From: Setophaga petechia
Lineage: Eukaryota > Chordata > Aves > Passeriformes > Parulidae
Direction: 5' to 3'
Assembly (NCBI GenBank): GCA_024362935.1
Contig: JANCRA010000028.1
Span: 5,182,501-5,246,500 of the forward strand
Length of the DNA stretch: 64,000 bases
Shown here: positions 9,645 through 23,135 of the stretch, piece after piece
Numbering within the stretch: position 1 is the stretch's first letter
Layout of the letters: every line of letters starts with the position of its first letter
Program-made: the position numbers and the translations under genes
The notes under the pieces: model-generated
Told to the model about the DNA's origin: nothing
Database searches by the model: none
What the model saw: only the letters and a program-made list of their open reading frames with translations

Positions 9645-12600
9645 ATGGTGCGTGCCGGAGCCATGGGTGACGGTTACGCACCTTTGACTGCGCTTGTCCT
9701 GCTGCTGGCCGCCGTGGCTGTCTGCTGGGCCCTTGGCCTCTGGCAGCCATGGAGGCGGCAAGCAGGGACAGAGAAGAGGCGCAAGCGCCCCGGGGTCCGG
9801 CCCAGAGGCTCACGCAGGAACCGGGGAGCCCCTGCGGCTCCCAGGCCCTGCAGGCCTCGGGCCACCCCTCGCAAGCGGCCAGGTGCTCCCGCCAGCACCC
9901 TGGGCAGCTCCTGCAGCTGCGGCCCCTGCGTGGCAGTGGGCCGAGAGCTGCAGGAACTGATGCAGCTGCTCTGGGCTGGCAGTGGGACATCTGAGCCGCT
10001 CTACTCTGGGATGTGGCGGGCCCTGTGGAAAGAGCTGCGGGAGCTGGTGAGGCGAGGCCACCTGCCCTGCTGTGGCTCGTCCCGCTCCCCCAGGCGCCGC
10101 CATCCCATGAGGAGGCAGCTCCCAGGAAGAGTCTCCGTCCCTGGGAGGGCCTCGAGCCTTGCAAGGATGGCACGGCAGACGACACCCGCCATCCTTGCAA
10201 GAAGCTCAGGCTGTCAGAGATCCTCCATCCTGCCAGGAGCCTCGGCTACCTCTGACAGCCTCCATCCTCCAGAGAGGCTCAGTGAGACCTGTCAGCCTGC
10301 AGCAAGTGCAGAGCCCGCGGACAGGTCTCCCGGCTCCCTTGGACCCCTGGACTTGGACAACACGGGCGCAACCCTGAGCGTTGTCGTGGCCAGGGAAAGC
10401 CCGCGAGTCCAAGTGGGAGCCCAGCCCGATGCAGGGGAGCCATCTCAGGAGCAGGTGGCTCGGGAGCAGCAAGCGTCCTGCAGCCGGCACTTGTCGGCCC
10501 ACAGCTGCCAGGACGCTGTGCCGGCTGTGCCAGCGGGCTGCAGCCCGTGCCGGGTGGAGGAGACGAGCCTCGAGACACCTGGGCACCTCCATCTCGAGGA
10601 AGCTGCTCCGAGACAGCCACCGACTCCCAAGGAGGCCCTAATAGAAGGTGAGATCTTCTGAGGAGCTGTCTGCAGCTCCCCTGGGGCTCTTCAGGGCCAT
10701 TGCCAGGCCAGGCCCTCTGAGAGCAGCCTAGTCCCTGGCTGTTCTCAGTGCCTCTGATGGCTTCAAAAATCCCCTGCGTGGTTTGCAGCTGCTCCTGGGA
10801 CCCCCCTGCGCGACAGCTCGGGCTGCAGCCCCGGCCGCGCACAAGAGCAGAGCGCAGGCCACGAGGCCGGGGCCAGCGCCGGTGCCGCCGTGCCCCCCTG
10901 CAGCGGGGCTCCTGCAGCCGCCTGTGCGCGCTGCCCGGGCCCGGCCGTGCCGCTCGCCAGCCCCTCGGCTGCAGGGCGGTGGCCGCTGCCCGGCGCGCGG
11001 CAGGGAGCAGGTGAGAGCAGCGCGGCCCGCGGGGGCCGGCCCCTGCCCTGGCGGGTACTGGGCGGGGGGGGGTTCCTGGGCGCAGCGCTGACGCCTCGCT
11101 CTCGGCCTTTTGCAGGGCAAAAGAAGGAGCTGCAGGAGCTCTACCAGCTGGGCCCGCAGCTGGGCAGGGGCGGCTTCGGCACCGTTTTCGCGGGCAGCCG
11201 CCTGGCGGACGGTAGCCCGGTAAGTGGGCGGCACTGGCGGGCGCGGGCGGAGGCTCCGGGCCGGGGCTGGGCGGGGCTGGAGCTCAGCCCCCTGTGTCCG
11301 TGCCTTGCAGGTGGCTCTCAAGCGCGTGGCCCGGGAGAGCGTCCTGCGTTGGGACGAGCGCGTGAGTGAGCGGGGCCAGCGGGCCGGGGCGGGCCGGGGC
11401 GGGCAGGGATAAGGCCGGGGAGGGCCCCGAGGGAGGGCGCCGAGGCACGGCGGGGGCGGCGGGCGTGGGCTCAGCGCGCGAGGCGGAGCACGGCGGGCCC
11501 GCGGATGCCGAACGCCGGGGCCGGCTCCAGGCGGGGGGACAGCTGCCAAGCGTGCCCTGGGCGGGAGGGATCCCGAGCAGCACGGAGGCTGCCCGAGGGG
11601 GCACCGGGGCATGCCGGGCAGGGGGCAGTGGAGGCACAGAGCAGCACCAGGCCTAGCGCAGGCAATGTCTCGTCCTCGCAGCCCGACGGCACCCGTGTTC
11701 CGCTGGAGATCGTGCTGATGGAGAAGGTGGGCTCCGGCTGCCGCAGCATCATCCAGCTCCTGGACTGGTTCGAGCTGCCTGACAGCTTCGTGCTGGTCCT
11801 GGAGCGTCCGGGGCGATCGCGGGATCTGCTGGAGCTGCTGCGGGAGCAGCAGTTCCTGAGCGAGGAGGCGGCGCGCTGGCTTTTCTGCCAGGTGCTGGAG
11901 GCCGTGTGGCACTGCACCGCCTGCGGCGTCTGGCACGGCGACATCAAGGCGGAGAACCTCCTCGTGGACTTGGACACTGGCAGCCTGAAGCTCATCGACT
12001 TCGGTTGCGGCACCTTCTTCCACGGCCACACCTGCAGGGATGTTGCCGGTGAGCCCGCGGCCCGGGCCCTGCTGCCTCTGCCAGGCACTGCACCGTGCCA
12101 TTCCCTCCTGGGCTGTGGGTGCGGCATTCAGCCGGCTGCCGGCTGCCCTGTGCCCCGGGGCAGGTGCTGTGCCCCAGGAGCCGGCTGCTGGCCTTGCCGA
12201 CAGAGGGGGGGCTGCAAAAGCCAGGCCCTGGCCCCTCGGCTTGGCAGGCCTGCTTGGGCTTGGGCCGCTCTTCTGGCCTTCTCTGCCTTGCAGAGCGCTT
12301 TCCTGGCTTTGGCCAATTGCCTGCGGGTGCCGGGTGGCCTTGGGGGAAGTTGTGGCCGCAGGTGCGGGCCCTGCCTCTGGCAGGAGGCCGGCGCCAGGCT
12401 CTGGAAGGCAGCAGCCTGCGCCCGACCAGCGCCGCCTGTCTCCCCTAGGAACACGGATGTACTGCTCGCCCGAGTGGATCCGCCTGGGCTCCTACCGCAA
12501 GGAGCCGGCGACCATCTGGTCCCTGGGCGTGCTGCTCTATGTCATGGTCTGCGGGTGCTTCCCCTTCCGGGACGACCATGACATCGTGTGGGGGCAGCTC

Positions 12601-12908
12601 TTCTTCTGGCGGCAGGTGTCTCCAGGTTGGTGTGGGCCTCAAGCACGCTGGGCTGGAGGAGGTGGCCGTGTCCTGCCGTGCCGCTGTCCCGCCAAGGGCA
12701 GCTCTGAGCACTCGCAGCCTGGCCCGGCTTCTGCGGGCACTGCCGGGCGCGGCCGGGCAGGAGCCTCGTGCCAGTGAGCGGCGCTTTCTGCCTTCTCTCC
12801 CCAGAGTGCCAGCACCTGATCACCTGGTGTTTGGGCAAGCACCCCCTGGAGCGGGCCAATCTGGAGGACATCTGGCGCCACCCTTGGGTGTGGGGCGGGC
12901 GCCTTTGA
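9645..12908 (+). CDS. G2: PIM-like kinase, complete
   Basis: Exons: 9645-10647, 10789-11010, 11116-11219, 11311-11361, 11682-12048, 12449-12625, 12805-12908; 675 residues, open throughout. It differs from G1 by Glu for Ala at 43, Leu for Pro at 557 (just after the catalytic loop), and Ser/Arg for Phe/His at 597 and 599, in the segment after SPEW. It keeps Glu 657 and Arg 674. G2-G5 share the Ser597/Arg599 pair, which marks a local sub-family. Catalytic residues are unchanged, including the HGD form of the loop. Confidence 0.88.
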
Positions 12909-12971
12909 TGCCCGGCTGGAGCCCCTGCAGCACCCAGTCACCGAGTCCCACGCAGGACCGAGGGCCGGAAA

Positions 12972-12977
12972 AATAAA
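12972..12977 (+). terminator. Polyadenylation signal of G2
   Basis: AATAAA 64 bases downstream of the G2 stop codon. Confidence 0.8.
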
Positions 12978-14657
12978 CCAGCCACCAACCCATTGCGGGC
13001 TGTCACGACTGGTCCTTGTTAGCAACTGCGGCTAAAGAAACCTCTTGGCAAAAGGGGAAATCAGAGTGTTCCCTCCTGCCTTGGCCAAGGTTTTGATGCC
13101 TCTCCTCCGTGTAGGTGGTTTTGTGTCTTCAAGCTCAGGCTGGAGTACTGCTAGGAGTGGCTTTAGCAAGGCGAGAAATGCAACAGTGAACCAACAGCTG
13201 CCCTTTCCAACTGACAAAGCAACTTGGGTTCACCTGAAGTGCCGCAAGGGCCCGTGTGTGCGTTCCAAGGGCCACCGGGTGGCAGGAACAGAGACCTCGC
13301 TCCTCTCCAAAGCTGTAGAACAATTAGCAGTGGCAAAATGTGATTTTGGGTTAAGCCCTGACAAAATTGTTCCTCATTGGTCCCCAGAAATGGGAAGCTG
13401 GGCTGGGCCTTTGACCTGCTGGGACTGCAGCGTCGTCGGTCATAGGCATGGAGCCCATGGGAAATGTTGAGGTGCTGGAGTCATTCCCATCATGCTGGGA
13501 TCATTGTACCACCCCACACCACCCCACCACCCCCCCCAAAAAGAAAAAATCATGGTTTGCCCTGAAATGGCGGCTCCTCCTCACCCTGTTGGTCATTATG
13601 AGGGGACATTGGGCTCTGGCTGGGGGTGGAAATGCTCCCAAAGGGCCTTGAACTCCTGCGGGAATTGGGCCAGCAAGGAGGTGGCACTGACCCTTTCAGG
13701 GAATTGTGGGGAAAGAGAAGGTCTCCTCTGGGCCTCCTTTTGTCCAGGATGACAGAAACTGTGCTTGGAATGACCGCCTTTGTTTGTATTTACAGAACCT
13801 GAGACGCACAGTGAGTGCTTCTGGAGAGGAGGGAGGTGTGTGGGGTGTGCAGCCAACAAATAACGATGGTTAATAATGGTTTTGTTGACCAACAGTGTAA
13901 AGGCCATTGCCATGGGCCTCATGGAGCTCATGGGCTCAGCAGCCACAGTCCCTGTGGAGATCAAGTCTGCCAGGCTCTCTGTGGGTGTCTGACACTCAGC
14001 TCAGCCCTCCGCGGCTCTGTAGCCCCGCCAGGGCCAGCAGGGTCCCGATGCCCAAAGGCACACAAAGCATCCTCCCAGCACAGGCTGAGCCACTCAGGGT
14101 GGCAGAATCCTGTGGCAATTCAGCTCTCTGAGCATCCTCTCTGCTTTTAGACGGTCCCAGTGCCCTTGTCCCACAGACATTGGCTCTGCCAAGTACCACT
14201 GCCTCCTCTAGGTGCTGACGGGCGTCAAACAGTGAAGGCACTGTGCTGTGAGGGACAGCGATCTTTTATTTGGGGTGGCTGGGGATAAGCTGGACCAGAA
14301 TAAATAGCCATGAAATGTGGCTTTGGATGGGATTCATCCCGATACGTCCCAGTGGGATCCCCTTCAAACATGTAGCCAAGGTCCTGAAAGCCCAAGGAGG
14401 TCCATGCTGGCTCAGGGCTCTCCAGCTGTATGTGACTTGAAAGGAAGGCTTTGGAACTATCCAGGAAACTCCATCCTTTCAATCAAACCATGATAGCAGG
14501 AAAAATGAAGGGAAGGTCATCGTGGGCACTACTGGGAAGTGATGGAAAGACACAGCAGCCAGCCATGGGGGGAGGCGGGGCCATGATGGCACACAGGGGA
14601 GGAGCCCTGCGGTGGGGCAGGTCTGTGGTGTCACACACTGTCCTGGCCACAGCACTG
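12978..14657. other. Spacer G2-G3, no convincing gene
   Basis: Same layout as the first spacer, C8/A5 tract. It is the last spacer in the window with the CAG acceptor form of the fossil exon. Confidence 0.6.
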
Positions 14658-14688
14658 TGACATCATTGTGCCTATATGCCTATATAAT
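14658..14688 (+). promoter_or_regulatory. G3 promoter: CRE-like site plus TATA box
   Basis: TGACATCA at 14658-14665 and TATATAAT at 14681-14688. Confidence 0.65.
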
Positions 14689-14723
14689 CCGGGCCAGCCC
14701 CCGCAGCTGCCAGTGCAGTTGCG

Positions 14724-17700
14724 ATGGTGCGTGCCGGAGCCATGGGTGACGGTTACGCACCTTTGACTGCGCTTGTCCTGCTGCTGGCCGCCGTGGCTGT
14801 CTGCTGGGCCCTTGGCCTCTGGCAGCCATGGAGGCGGCAAGCAGGGACAGAGAAGAGGCGCAAGCGCCCCGGGGTCCGGCCCAGAGGCTCACGCAGGAAC
14901 CGGGGAGCCCCTGCGGCTCCCAGGCCCTGCAGGCCTCGGGCCACCCCTCGCAAGCGGCCAGGTGCTCCCGCCAGCACCCTGGGCAGCTCCTGCAGCTGCG
15001 GCCCCTGCGTGGCAGTGGGCCGAGAGCTGCAGGAACTGATGCAGCTGCTCTGGGCTGGCAGTGGGACATCTGAGCCGCTCTACTCTGGGATGTGGCGGGC
15101 CCTGTGGAAAGAGCTGCGGGAGCTGGTGAGGCGAGGCCACCTGCCCTGCTGTGGCTCGTCCCGCTCCCCCAGGCGCCGCCATCCCATGAGGAGGCAGCTC
15201 CCAGGAAGAGTCTCCGTCCCTGGGAGGGCCTCGAGCCTTGCAAGGATGGCACGGCAGACGACACCCGCCATCCTTGCAAGAAGCTCAGGCTGTCAGAGAT
15301 CCTCCATCCTGCCAGGAGCCTCGGCTACCTCTGACAGCCTCCATCCTCCAGAGAGGCTCAGTGAGACCTGTCAGCCTGCAGCAAGTGCAGAGCCCGCGGA
15401 CAGGTCTCCCGGCTCCCTTGGACCCCTGGACTTGGACAACACGGGCGCAACCCTGAGCGTTGTCGTGGCCAGGGAAAGCCCGCGAGTCCAAGTGGGAGCC
15501 CAGCCCGATGCAGGGGAGCCATCTCAGGAGCAGGTGGCTCGGGAGCAGCAAGCGTCCTGCAGCCGGCACTTGTCGGCCCACAGCTGCCAGGACGCTGTGC
15601 CGGCTGTGCCAGCGGGCTGCAGCCCGTGCCGGGTGGAGGAGACGAGCCTCGAGACACCTGGGCACCTCCATCTCGAGGAAGCTGCTCCGAGACAGCCACC
15701 GACTCCCAAGGAGGCCCTAATAGAAGGTGAGATCTTCTGAGGAGCTGTCTGCAGCTCCCCTGGGGCTCTTCAGGGCCATTGCCAGGCCAGGCCCTCTGAG
15801 AGCAGCCTAGTCCCTGGCTGTTCTCAGTGCCTCTGATGGCTTCAAAAATCCCCTGCGTGGTTTGCAGCTGCTCCTGGGACCCCCCTGCGCGACAGCTCGG
15901 GCTGCAGCCCCGGCCGCGCACAAGAGCAGAGCGCAGGCCACGAGGCCGGGGCCAGCGCCGGTGCCGCCGTGCCCCCCTGCAGCGGGGCTCCTGCAGCCGC
16001 CTGTGCGCGCTGCCCGGGCCCGGCCGTGCCGCTCGCCAGCCCCTCGGCTGCAGGGCGGTGGCCGCTGCCCGGCGCGCGGCAGGGAGCAGGTGAGAGCAGC
16101 GCGGCCCGCGGGGGCCGGCCCCTGCCCTGGCGGGTACTGGGCGGGGGGGGGTTCCTGGGCGCAGCGCTGACGCCTCGCTCTCGGCCTTTTGCAGGGCAAA
16201 AGAAGGAGCTGCAGGAGCTCTACCAGCTGGGCCCGCAGCTGGGCAGGGGCGGCTTCGGCACCGTTTTCGCGGGCAGCCGCCTGGCGGACGGTAGCCCGGT
16301 AAGTGGGCGGCACTGGCGGGCGCGGGCGGAGGCTCCGGGCCGGGGCTGAGCGGGGCTGGAGCTCAGCCCCCTGTGTCCGTGCCTTGCAGGTGGCTCTCAA
16401 GCGCGTGGCCCGGGAGAGCGTCCTGCGCTGGGACGAGCGCGTGAGTGAGCGGGGCCAGCGGGCCGGGGCGGGCCGGGGCGGGCAGGGATAAGGCCGGGGA
16501 GGGCCCCGAGGGAGGGCGCCGAGGCACGGCGGGGGCGGCGGGCGTGGGCTCAGCGCGCGAGGCGGAGCACGGCGGGCCCGCGGATGCCGAACGCCGGGGC
16601 CGGCTCCAGGCGGGGGGACAGCTGCCAAGCGTGCCCTGGGCGGGAGGGATCCCGAGCAGCACGGAGGCTGCCCGAGGGGGCACCGGGGCATGCCGGGCAG
16701 GGGGCAGTGGAGGCACAGAGCAGCACCAGGCCTAGCGCAGGCAATGTCTCGTCCTCGCAGCCCGACGGCACCCGTGTTCCGCTGGAGATCGTGCTGATGG
16801 AGAAGGTGGGCTCCGGCTGCCGCAGCATCATCCAGCTCCTGGACTGGTTCGAGCTGCCTGACAGCTTCGTGCTGGTCCTGGAGCGTCCGGGGCGATCGCG
16901 GGATCTGCTGGAGCTGCTGCGGGAGCAGCAGTTCCTGAGCGAGGAGGCGGCGCGCTGGCTTTTCTGCCAGGTGCTGGAGGCCGTGTGGCACTGCACCGCC
17001 TGCGGCGTCTGGCACGGCGACATCAAGGCGGAGAACCTCCTCGTGGACTTGGACACTGGCAGCCTGAAGCTCATCGACTTCGGTTGCGGCACCTTCTTCC
17101 ACGGCCACACCTGCAGGGATGTTGCCGGTGAGCCCGCGGCCCGGGCCCTGCTGCCTCTGCCAGGCACTGCACCGTGCCATTCCCTCCTGGGCTGTGGGTG
17201 CGGCATTCAGCCGGCTGCCGGCTGCCCTGTGCCCCGGGGCAGGTGCTGTGCCCCAGGAGCCGGCTGCTGGCCTTGCCGACAGAGGGGGGGCTGCAAAAGC
17301 CAGGCCCTGGCCCCTCGGCTTGGCAGGCCTGCTTGGGCTTGGGCCGCTCTTCTGGCCTTCTCTGCCTTGCAGAGCGCTTTCCTGGCTTTGGCCAATTGCC
17401 TGCGGGTGCCGGGTGGCCTTGGGGGAAGTTGTGGCCGCAGGTGCGGGCCCTGCCTCTGGCAGGAGGCCGGCGCCAGGCTCTGGAAGGCAGCAGCCTGCGC
17501 CCGACCAGCGCCGCCTGTCTCCCCTAGGAACACGGATGTACTGCTCGCCCGAGTGGATCCGCCTGGGCTCCTACCGCAAGGAGCCGGCGACCATCTGGTC
17601 CCTGGGCGTGCTGCTCTATGTCATGGTCTGCGGGTGCTTCCCCTTCCGGGACGACCATGACATCGTGTGGGGGCAGCTCTTCTTCTGGCGGCAGGTGTCT

Positions 17701-17987
17701 CCAGGTTGGTGTGGGCCTCAAGCACGCTGGGCTGGAGGAGGTGGCCGTGTCCTGCCGTGCCGCTGTCCCGCCAAGGGCAGCTCTGAGCACTCGCAGCCTG
17801 GCCCGGCTTCTGCGGGCACTGCCGGGCGCGGCCGGGCAGGAGCCTCGTGCCAGTGAGCGGCGCTTTCTGCCTTCTCTCCCCAGAGTGCCAGCACCTGATC
17901 ACCTGGTGTTTGGGCAAGCACCCCCTGGACCGGGCCAATCTGGAGGACATCTGGCGCCACCCTTGGGTGTGGGGCGGGCGCCTTTGA
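14724..17987 (+). CDS. G3: PIM-like kinase, complete
   Basis: Exons: 14724-15726, 15868-16089, 16195-16298, 16390-16440, 16761-17127, 17528-17704, 17884-17987; 675 residues, open. It carries Glu 43, Leu 557, Ser 597 and Arg 599 like G2 but Asp 657. Exon 4 has a silent CGC for CGT (shared with G4). A G-to-A change in intron 3 (gctgagcg) has no effect on the spliced product. Confidence 0.88.
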
Positions 17988-18050
17988 TGCCCGGCTGGAG
18001 CCCCTGCAGCACCCAGTCACCGAGTCCCACGCAGGACCGAGGGCCGGAAA

Positions 18051-18056
18051 AATAAA
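18051..18056 (+). terminator. Polyadenylation signal of G3
   Basis: AATAAA 64 bases downstream of the G3 stop codon. Confidence 0.8.
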
Positions 18057-19736
18057 CCAGCCACCAACCCATTGCGGGCTGTCACGACTGGTCCTTGTTA
18101 GCAACTGCGGCTAAAGAAACCTCTTGGCAAAAGGGGAAATCAGAGTGTTCCCTCCTGCCTTGGCCAAGGTTTTGATGCCTCTCCTCCGTGTAGGTGGTTT
18201 TGTGTCTTCAAGCTCAGGCTGGAGTACTGCTAGGAGTGGCTTTAGCAAGGCGAGAAATGCAACAGTGAACCAACAGCTGCCCTTTCCAACTGACAAAGCA
18301 ACTTGGGTTCACCTGAAGTGCCGCAAGGGCCCGTGTGTGCGTTCCAAGGGCCACCGGGTGGCAGGAACAGAGACCTCGCTCCTCTCCAAAGCTGTAGAAC
18401 AATTAGCAGTGGCAAAATGTGATTTTGGGTTAAGCCCTGACAAAATTGTTCCTCATTGGTCCCCAGAAATGGGAAGCTGGGCTGGGCCTTTGACCTGCTG
18501 GGACTGCAGCGTCGTCGGTCATAGGCATGGAGCCCATGGGAAATGTTGAGGTGCTGGAGTCATTCCCATCATGCTGGGATCATTGTACCACCCCACACCA
18601 CCCCACCACCCCCCCCAAAAAGAAAAAATCATGGTTTGCCCTGAAATGGCGGCTCCTCCTCACCCTGTTGGTCATTATGAGGGGACATTGGGCTCTGGCT
18701 GGGGGTGGAAATGCTCCCAAAGGGCCTTGAACTCCTGCGGGAATTGGGCCAGCAAGGAGGTGGCACTGACCCTTTCAGGGAATTGTGGGGAAAGAGAAGG
18801 TCTCCTCTGGGCCTCCTTTTGTCCAGGATGACAGAAACTGTGCTTGGAATGACCGCCTTTGTTTGTATTTACAGAACCTGAGACGCACAGTGAGTGCTTC
18901 TGGAGAGGAGGGAGGTGTGTGGGGTGTGCAGCCAACAAATAACGATGGTTAATAATGGTTTTGTTGACCAACACTGTAAAGGCCATTGCCATGGGCCTCA
19001 TGGAGCTCATGGGCTCAGCAGCCACAGTCCCTGTGGAGATCAAGTCTGCCAGGCTCTCTGTGGGTGTCTGACACTCAGCTCAGCCCTCCGCGGCTCTGTA
19101 GCCCCGCCAGGGCCAGCAGGGTCCCGATGCCCAAAGGCACACAAAGCATCCTCCCAGCACAGGCTGAGCCACTCAGGGTGGCAGAATCCTGTGGCAATTC
19201 AGCTCTCTGAGCATCCTCTCTGCTTTTAGACGGTCCCAGTGCCCTTGTCCCACAGACATTGGCTCTGCCAAGTACCACTGCCTCCTCTAGGTGCTGACGG
19301 GCGTCAAACAGTGAAGGCACTGTGCTGTGAGGGACAGCGATCTTTTATTTGGGGTGGCTGGGGATAAGCTGGACCAGAATAAATAGCCATGAAATGTGGC
19401 TTTGGATGGGATTCATCCCGATACGTCCCAGTGGGATCCCCTTCAAACATGTAGCCAAGGTCCTGAAAGCCCAAGGAGGTCCATGCTGGCTCAGGGCTCT
19501 CCAGCTGTATGTGACTTGAAAGGAAGGCTTTGGAACTATCCAGGAAACTCCATCCTTTCAATCAAACCATGATAGCAGGAAAAATGAAGGGAAGGTCATC
19601 GTGGGCACTACTGGGAAGTGATGGAAAGACACAGCAGCCAGCCATGGGGGGAGGCGGGGCCATGATGGCACACAGGGGAGGAGCCCTGCGGTGGGGCAGG
19701 TCTGTGGTGTCACACACTGTCCTGGCCGCAGCACTG
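18057..19736. other. Spacer G3-G4, no convincing gene
   Basis: Same layout. From here on the fossil-exon acceptor reads CAC instead of CAG. A single A-to-G change (ggccgcagc) just before the promoter is unique to this spacer. Confidence 0.6.
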
Positions 19737-19767
19737 TGACATCATTGTGCCTATATGCCTATATAAT
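19737..19767 (+). promoter_or_regulatory. G4 promoter: CRE-like site plus TATA box
   Basis: TGACATCA at 19737-19744 and TATATAAT at 19760-19767. Confidence 0.65.
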
Positions 19768-19802
19768 CCGGGCCAGCCCCCGCAGCTGCCAGTGCAGTTG
19801 CG

Positions 19803-22800
19803 ATGGTGCGTGCCGGAGCCATGGGTGACGGTTACGCACCTTTGACTGCGCTTGTCCTGCTGCTGGCCGCCGTGGCTGTCTGCTGGGCCCTTGGCCTCTG
19901 GCAGCCATGGAGGCGGCAAGCAGGGACAGAGAAGAGGCGCAAGCGCCCCGGGGTCCGGCCCAGAGGCTCACGCAGGAACCGGGGAGCCCCTGCGGCTCCC
20001 AGGCCCTGCAGGCCTCGGGCCACCCCTCGCAAGCGGCCAGGTGCTCCCGCCAGCACCCTGGGCAGCTCCTGCAGCTGCGGCCCCTGCGTGGCAGTGGGCC
20101 GAGAGCTGCAGGAACTGATGCAGCTGCTCTGGGCTGGCAGTGGGACATCTGAGCCGCTCTACTCTGGGATGTGGCGGGCCCTGTGGAAAGAGCTGCGGGA
20201 GCTGGTGAGGCGAGGCCACCTGCCCTGCTGTGGCTCGTCCCGCTCCCCCAGGCGCCGCCATCCCATGAGGAGGCAGCTCCCAGGAAGAGTCTCCGTCCCT
20301 GGGAGGGCCTCGAGCCTTGCAAGGATGGCACGGCAGACGACACCCGCCATCCTTGCAAGAAGCTCAGGCTGTCAGAGATCCTCCATCCTGCCAGGAGCCT
20401 CGGCTACCTCTGACAGCCTCCATCCTCCAGAGAGGCTCAGTGAGACCTGTCAGCCTGCAGCAAGTGCAGAGCCCGCGGACAGGTCTCCCGGCTCCCTTGG
20501 ACCCCTGGACTTGGACAACACGGGCGCAACCCTGAGCGTTGTCGTGGCCAGGGAAAGCCCGCGAGTCCAAGTGGGAGCCCAGCCCGATGCAGGGGAGCCA
20601 TCTCAGGAGCAGGTGGCTCGGGAGCAGCAAGCGTCCTGCAGCCGGCACTTGTCGGCCCACAGCTGCCAGGACGCTGTGCCGGCTGTGCCAGCGGGCTGCA
20701 GCCCGTGCCGGGTGGAGGAGACGAGCCTCGAGACACCTGGGCACCTCCATCTCGAGGAAGCTGCTCCGAGACAGCCACCGACTCCCAAGGAGGCCCTAAT
20801 AGAAGGTGAGATCTTCTGAGGAGCTGTCTGCAGCTCCCCTGGGGCTCTTCAGGGCCATTGCCAGGCCAGGCCCTCTGAGAGCAGCCTAGTCCCTGGCTGT
20901 TCTCAGTGCCTCTGATGGCTTCAAAAATCCCCTGCGTGGTTTGCAGCTGCTCCTGGGACCCCCCTGCGCGACAGCTCGGGCTGCAGCCCCGGCCGCGCAC
21001 AAGAGCAGAGCGCAGGCCACGAGGCCGGGGCCAGCGCCGGTGCCGCCGTGCCCCCCTGCAGCGGGGCTCCTGCAGCCGCCTGTGCGCGCTGCCCGGGCCC
21101 GGCCGTGCCGCTCGCCAGCCCCTCGGCTGCAGGGCGGTGGCCGCTGCCCGGCGCGCGGCAGGGAGCAGGTGAGAGCAGCGCGGCCCGCGGGGGCCGGCCC
21201 CTGCCCTGGCGGGTACTGGGCGGGGGGGGGTTCCTGGGCGCAGCGCTGACGCCTCGCTCTCGGCCTTTTGCAGGGCAAAAGAAGGAGCTGCAGGAGCTCT
21301 ACCAGCTGGGCCCGCAGCTGGGCAGGGGCGGCTTCGGCACCGTTTTCGCGGGCAGCCGCCTGGCGGACGGTAGCCCGGTAAGTGGGCGGCACTGGCGGGC
21401 GCGGGCGGAGGCTCCGGGCCGGGGCTGGGCGGTGCTGGAGCTCAGCCCCCTGTGTCCGTGCCTTGCAGGTGGCTCTCAAGCGCGTGGCCCGGGAGAGCGT
21501 CCTGCGCTGGGACGAGCGCGTGAGTGAGCGGGGCCAGCGGGCCGGGGCGGGCCGGGGCGGGCAGGGATAAGGCCGGGGAGGGCCCCGAGGGAGGGCGCCG
21601 AGGCACGGCGGGGGCGGCGGGCGTGGGCTCAGCGCGCGAGGCGGAGCACGGCGGGCCCGCGGATGCCGAACGCCGGGGCCGGCTCCAGGCGGGGGGACAG
21701 CTGCCAAGCGTGCCCTGGGCGGGAGGGATCCCGAGCAGCACGGAGGCTGCCCGAGGGGGCACCGGGGCATGCCGGGCAGGGGGCAGTGGAGGCACAGAGC
21801 AGCACCAGGCCTAGCGCAGGCAATGTCTCGTCCTCGCAGCCCGACGGCACCCGTGTTCCGCTGGAGATCGTGCTGATGGAGAAGGTGGGCTCCGGCTGCC
21901 GCAGCATCATCCAGCTCCTGGACTGGTTCGAGCTGCCTGACAGCTTCGTGCTGGTCCTGGAGCGTCCGGGGCGATCGCGGGATCTGCTGGAGCTGCTGCG
22001 GGAGCAGCAGTTCCTGAGCGAGGAGGCGGCGCGCTGGCTTTTCTGCCAGGTGCTGGAGGCCGTGTGGCACTGCACCGCCTGCGGCGTCTGGCACGGCGAC
22101 ATCAAGGCGGAGAACCTCCTCGTGGACTTGGACACTGGCAGCCTGAAGCTCATCGACTTCGGTTGCGGCACCTTCTTCCACGGCCACACCTGCAGGGATG
22201 TTGCCGGTGAGCCCGCGGCCCGGGCCCTGCTGCCTCTGCCAGGCACTGCACCGTGCCATTCCCTCCTGGGCTGTGGGTGCGGCATTCAGCCGGCTGCCGG
22301 CTGCCCTGTGCCCCGGGGCAGGTGCTGTGCCCCAGGAGCCGGCTGCTGGCCTTGCCGACAGAGGGGGGGCTGCAAAAGCCAGGCCCTGGCCCCTCGGCTT
22401 GGCAGGCCTGCTTGGGCTTGGGCCGCTCTTCTGGCCTTCTCTGCCTTGCAGAGCGCTTTCCTGGCTTTGGCCAATTGCCTGCGGGTGCCGGGTGGCCTTG
22501 GGGGAAGTTGTGGCCGCAGGTGCGGGCCCTGCCTCTGGCAGGAGGCCGGCGCCAGGCTCTGGAAGGCAGCAGCCTGCGCCCGACCAGCGCCGCCTGTCTC
22601 CCCTAGGAACACGGATGTACTGCTCGCCCGAGTGGATCCGCCTGGGCTCCTACCGCAAGGAGCCGGCGACCATCTGGTCCCTGGGCGTGCTGCTCTATGT
22701 CATGGTCTGCGGGTGCTTCCCCTTCCGGGACGACCATGACATCGTGTGGGGGCAGCTCTTCTTCTGGCGGCAGGTGTCTCCAGGTTGGTGTGGGCCTCAA

Positions 22801-23066
22801 GCACGCTGGGCTGGAGGAGGTGGCCGTGTCCTGCCGTGCCGCTGTCCCGCCAAGGGCAGCTCTGAGCACTCGCAGCCTGGCCCGGCTTCTGCGGGCACTG
22901 CCGGGCGCGGCCGGGCAGGAGCCTCGTGCCAGTGAGCGGCGCTTTCTGCCTTCTCTCCCCAGAGTGCCAGCACCTGATCACCTGGTGTTTGGGCAAGCAC
23001 CCCCTGGACCGGGCCAATCTGGAGGACATCTGGCGCCACCCTTGGGTGTGGGGCGGGCGCCTTTGA
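19803..23066 (+). CDS. G4: PIM-like kinase, complete
   Basis: Exons: 19803-20805, 20947-21168, 21274-21377, 21469-21519, 21840-22206, 22607-22783, 22963-23066; 675 residues, open. By the markers followed it encodes the same residues as G3 (Glu 43, Leu 557, Ser 597, Arg 599, Asp 657, Arg 674). Intron 3 has a T (gcggtgctgg) that is shared only with G8. Confidence 0.88.
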
Positions 23067-23129
23067 TGCCCGGCTGGAGCCCCTGCAGCACCCAGTCACC
23101 GAGTCCCACGCAGGACCGAGGGCCGGAAA

Positions 23130-23135
23130 AATAAA
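23130..23135 (+). terminator. Polyadenylation signal of G4
   Basis: AATAAA 64 bases downstream of the G4 stop codon. Confidence 0.8.
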
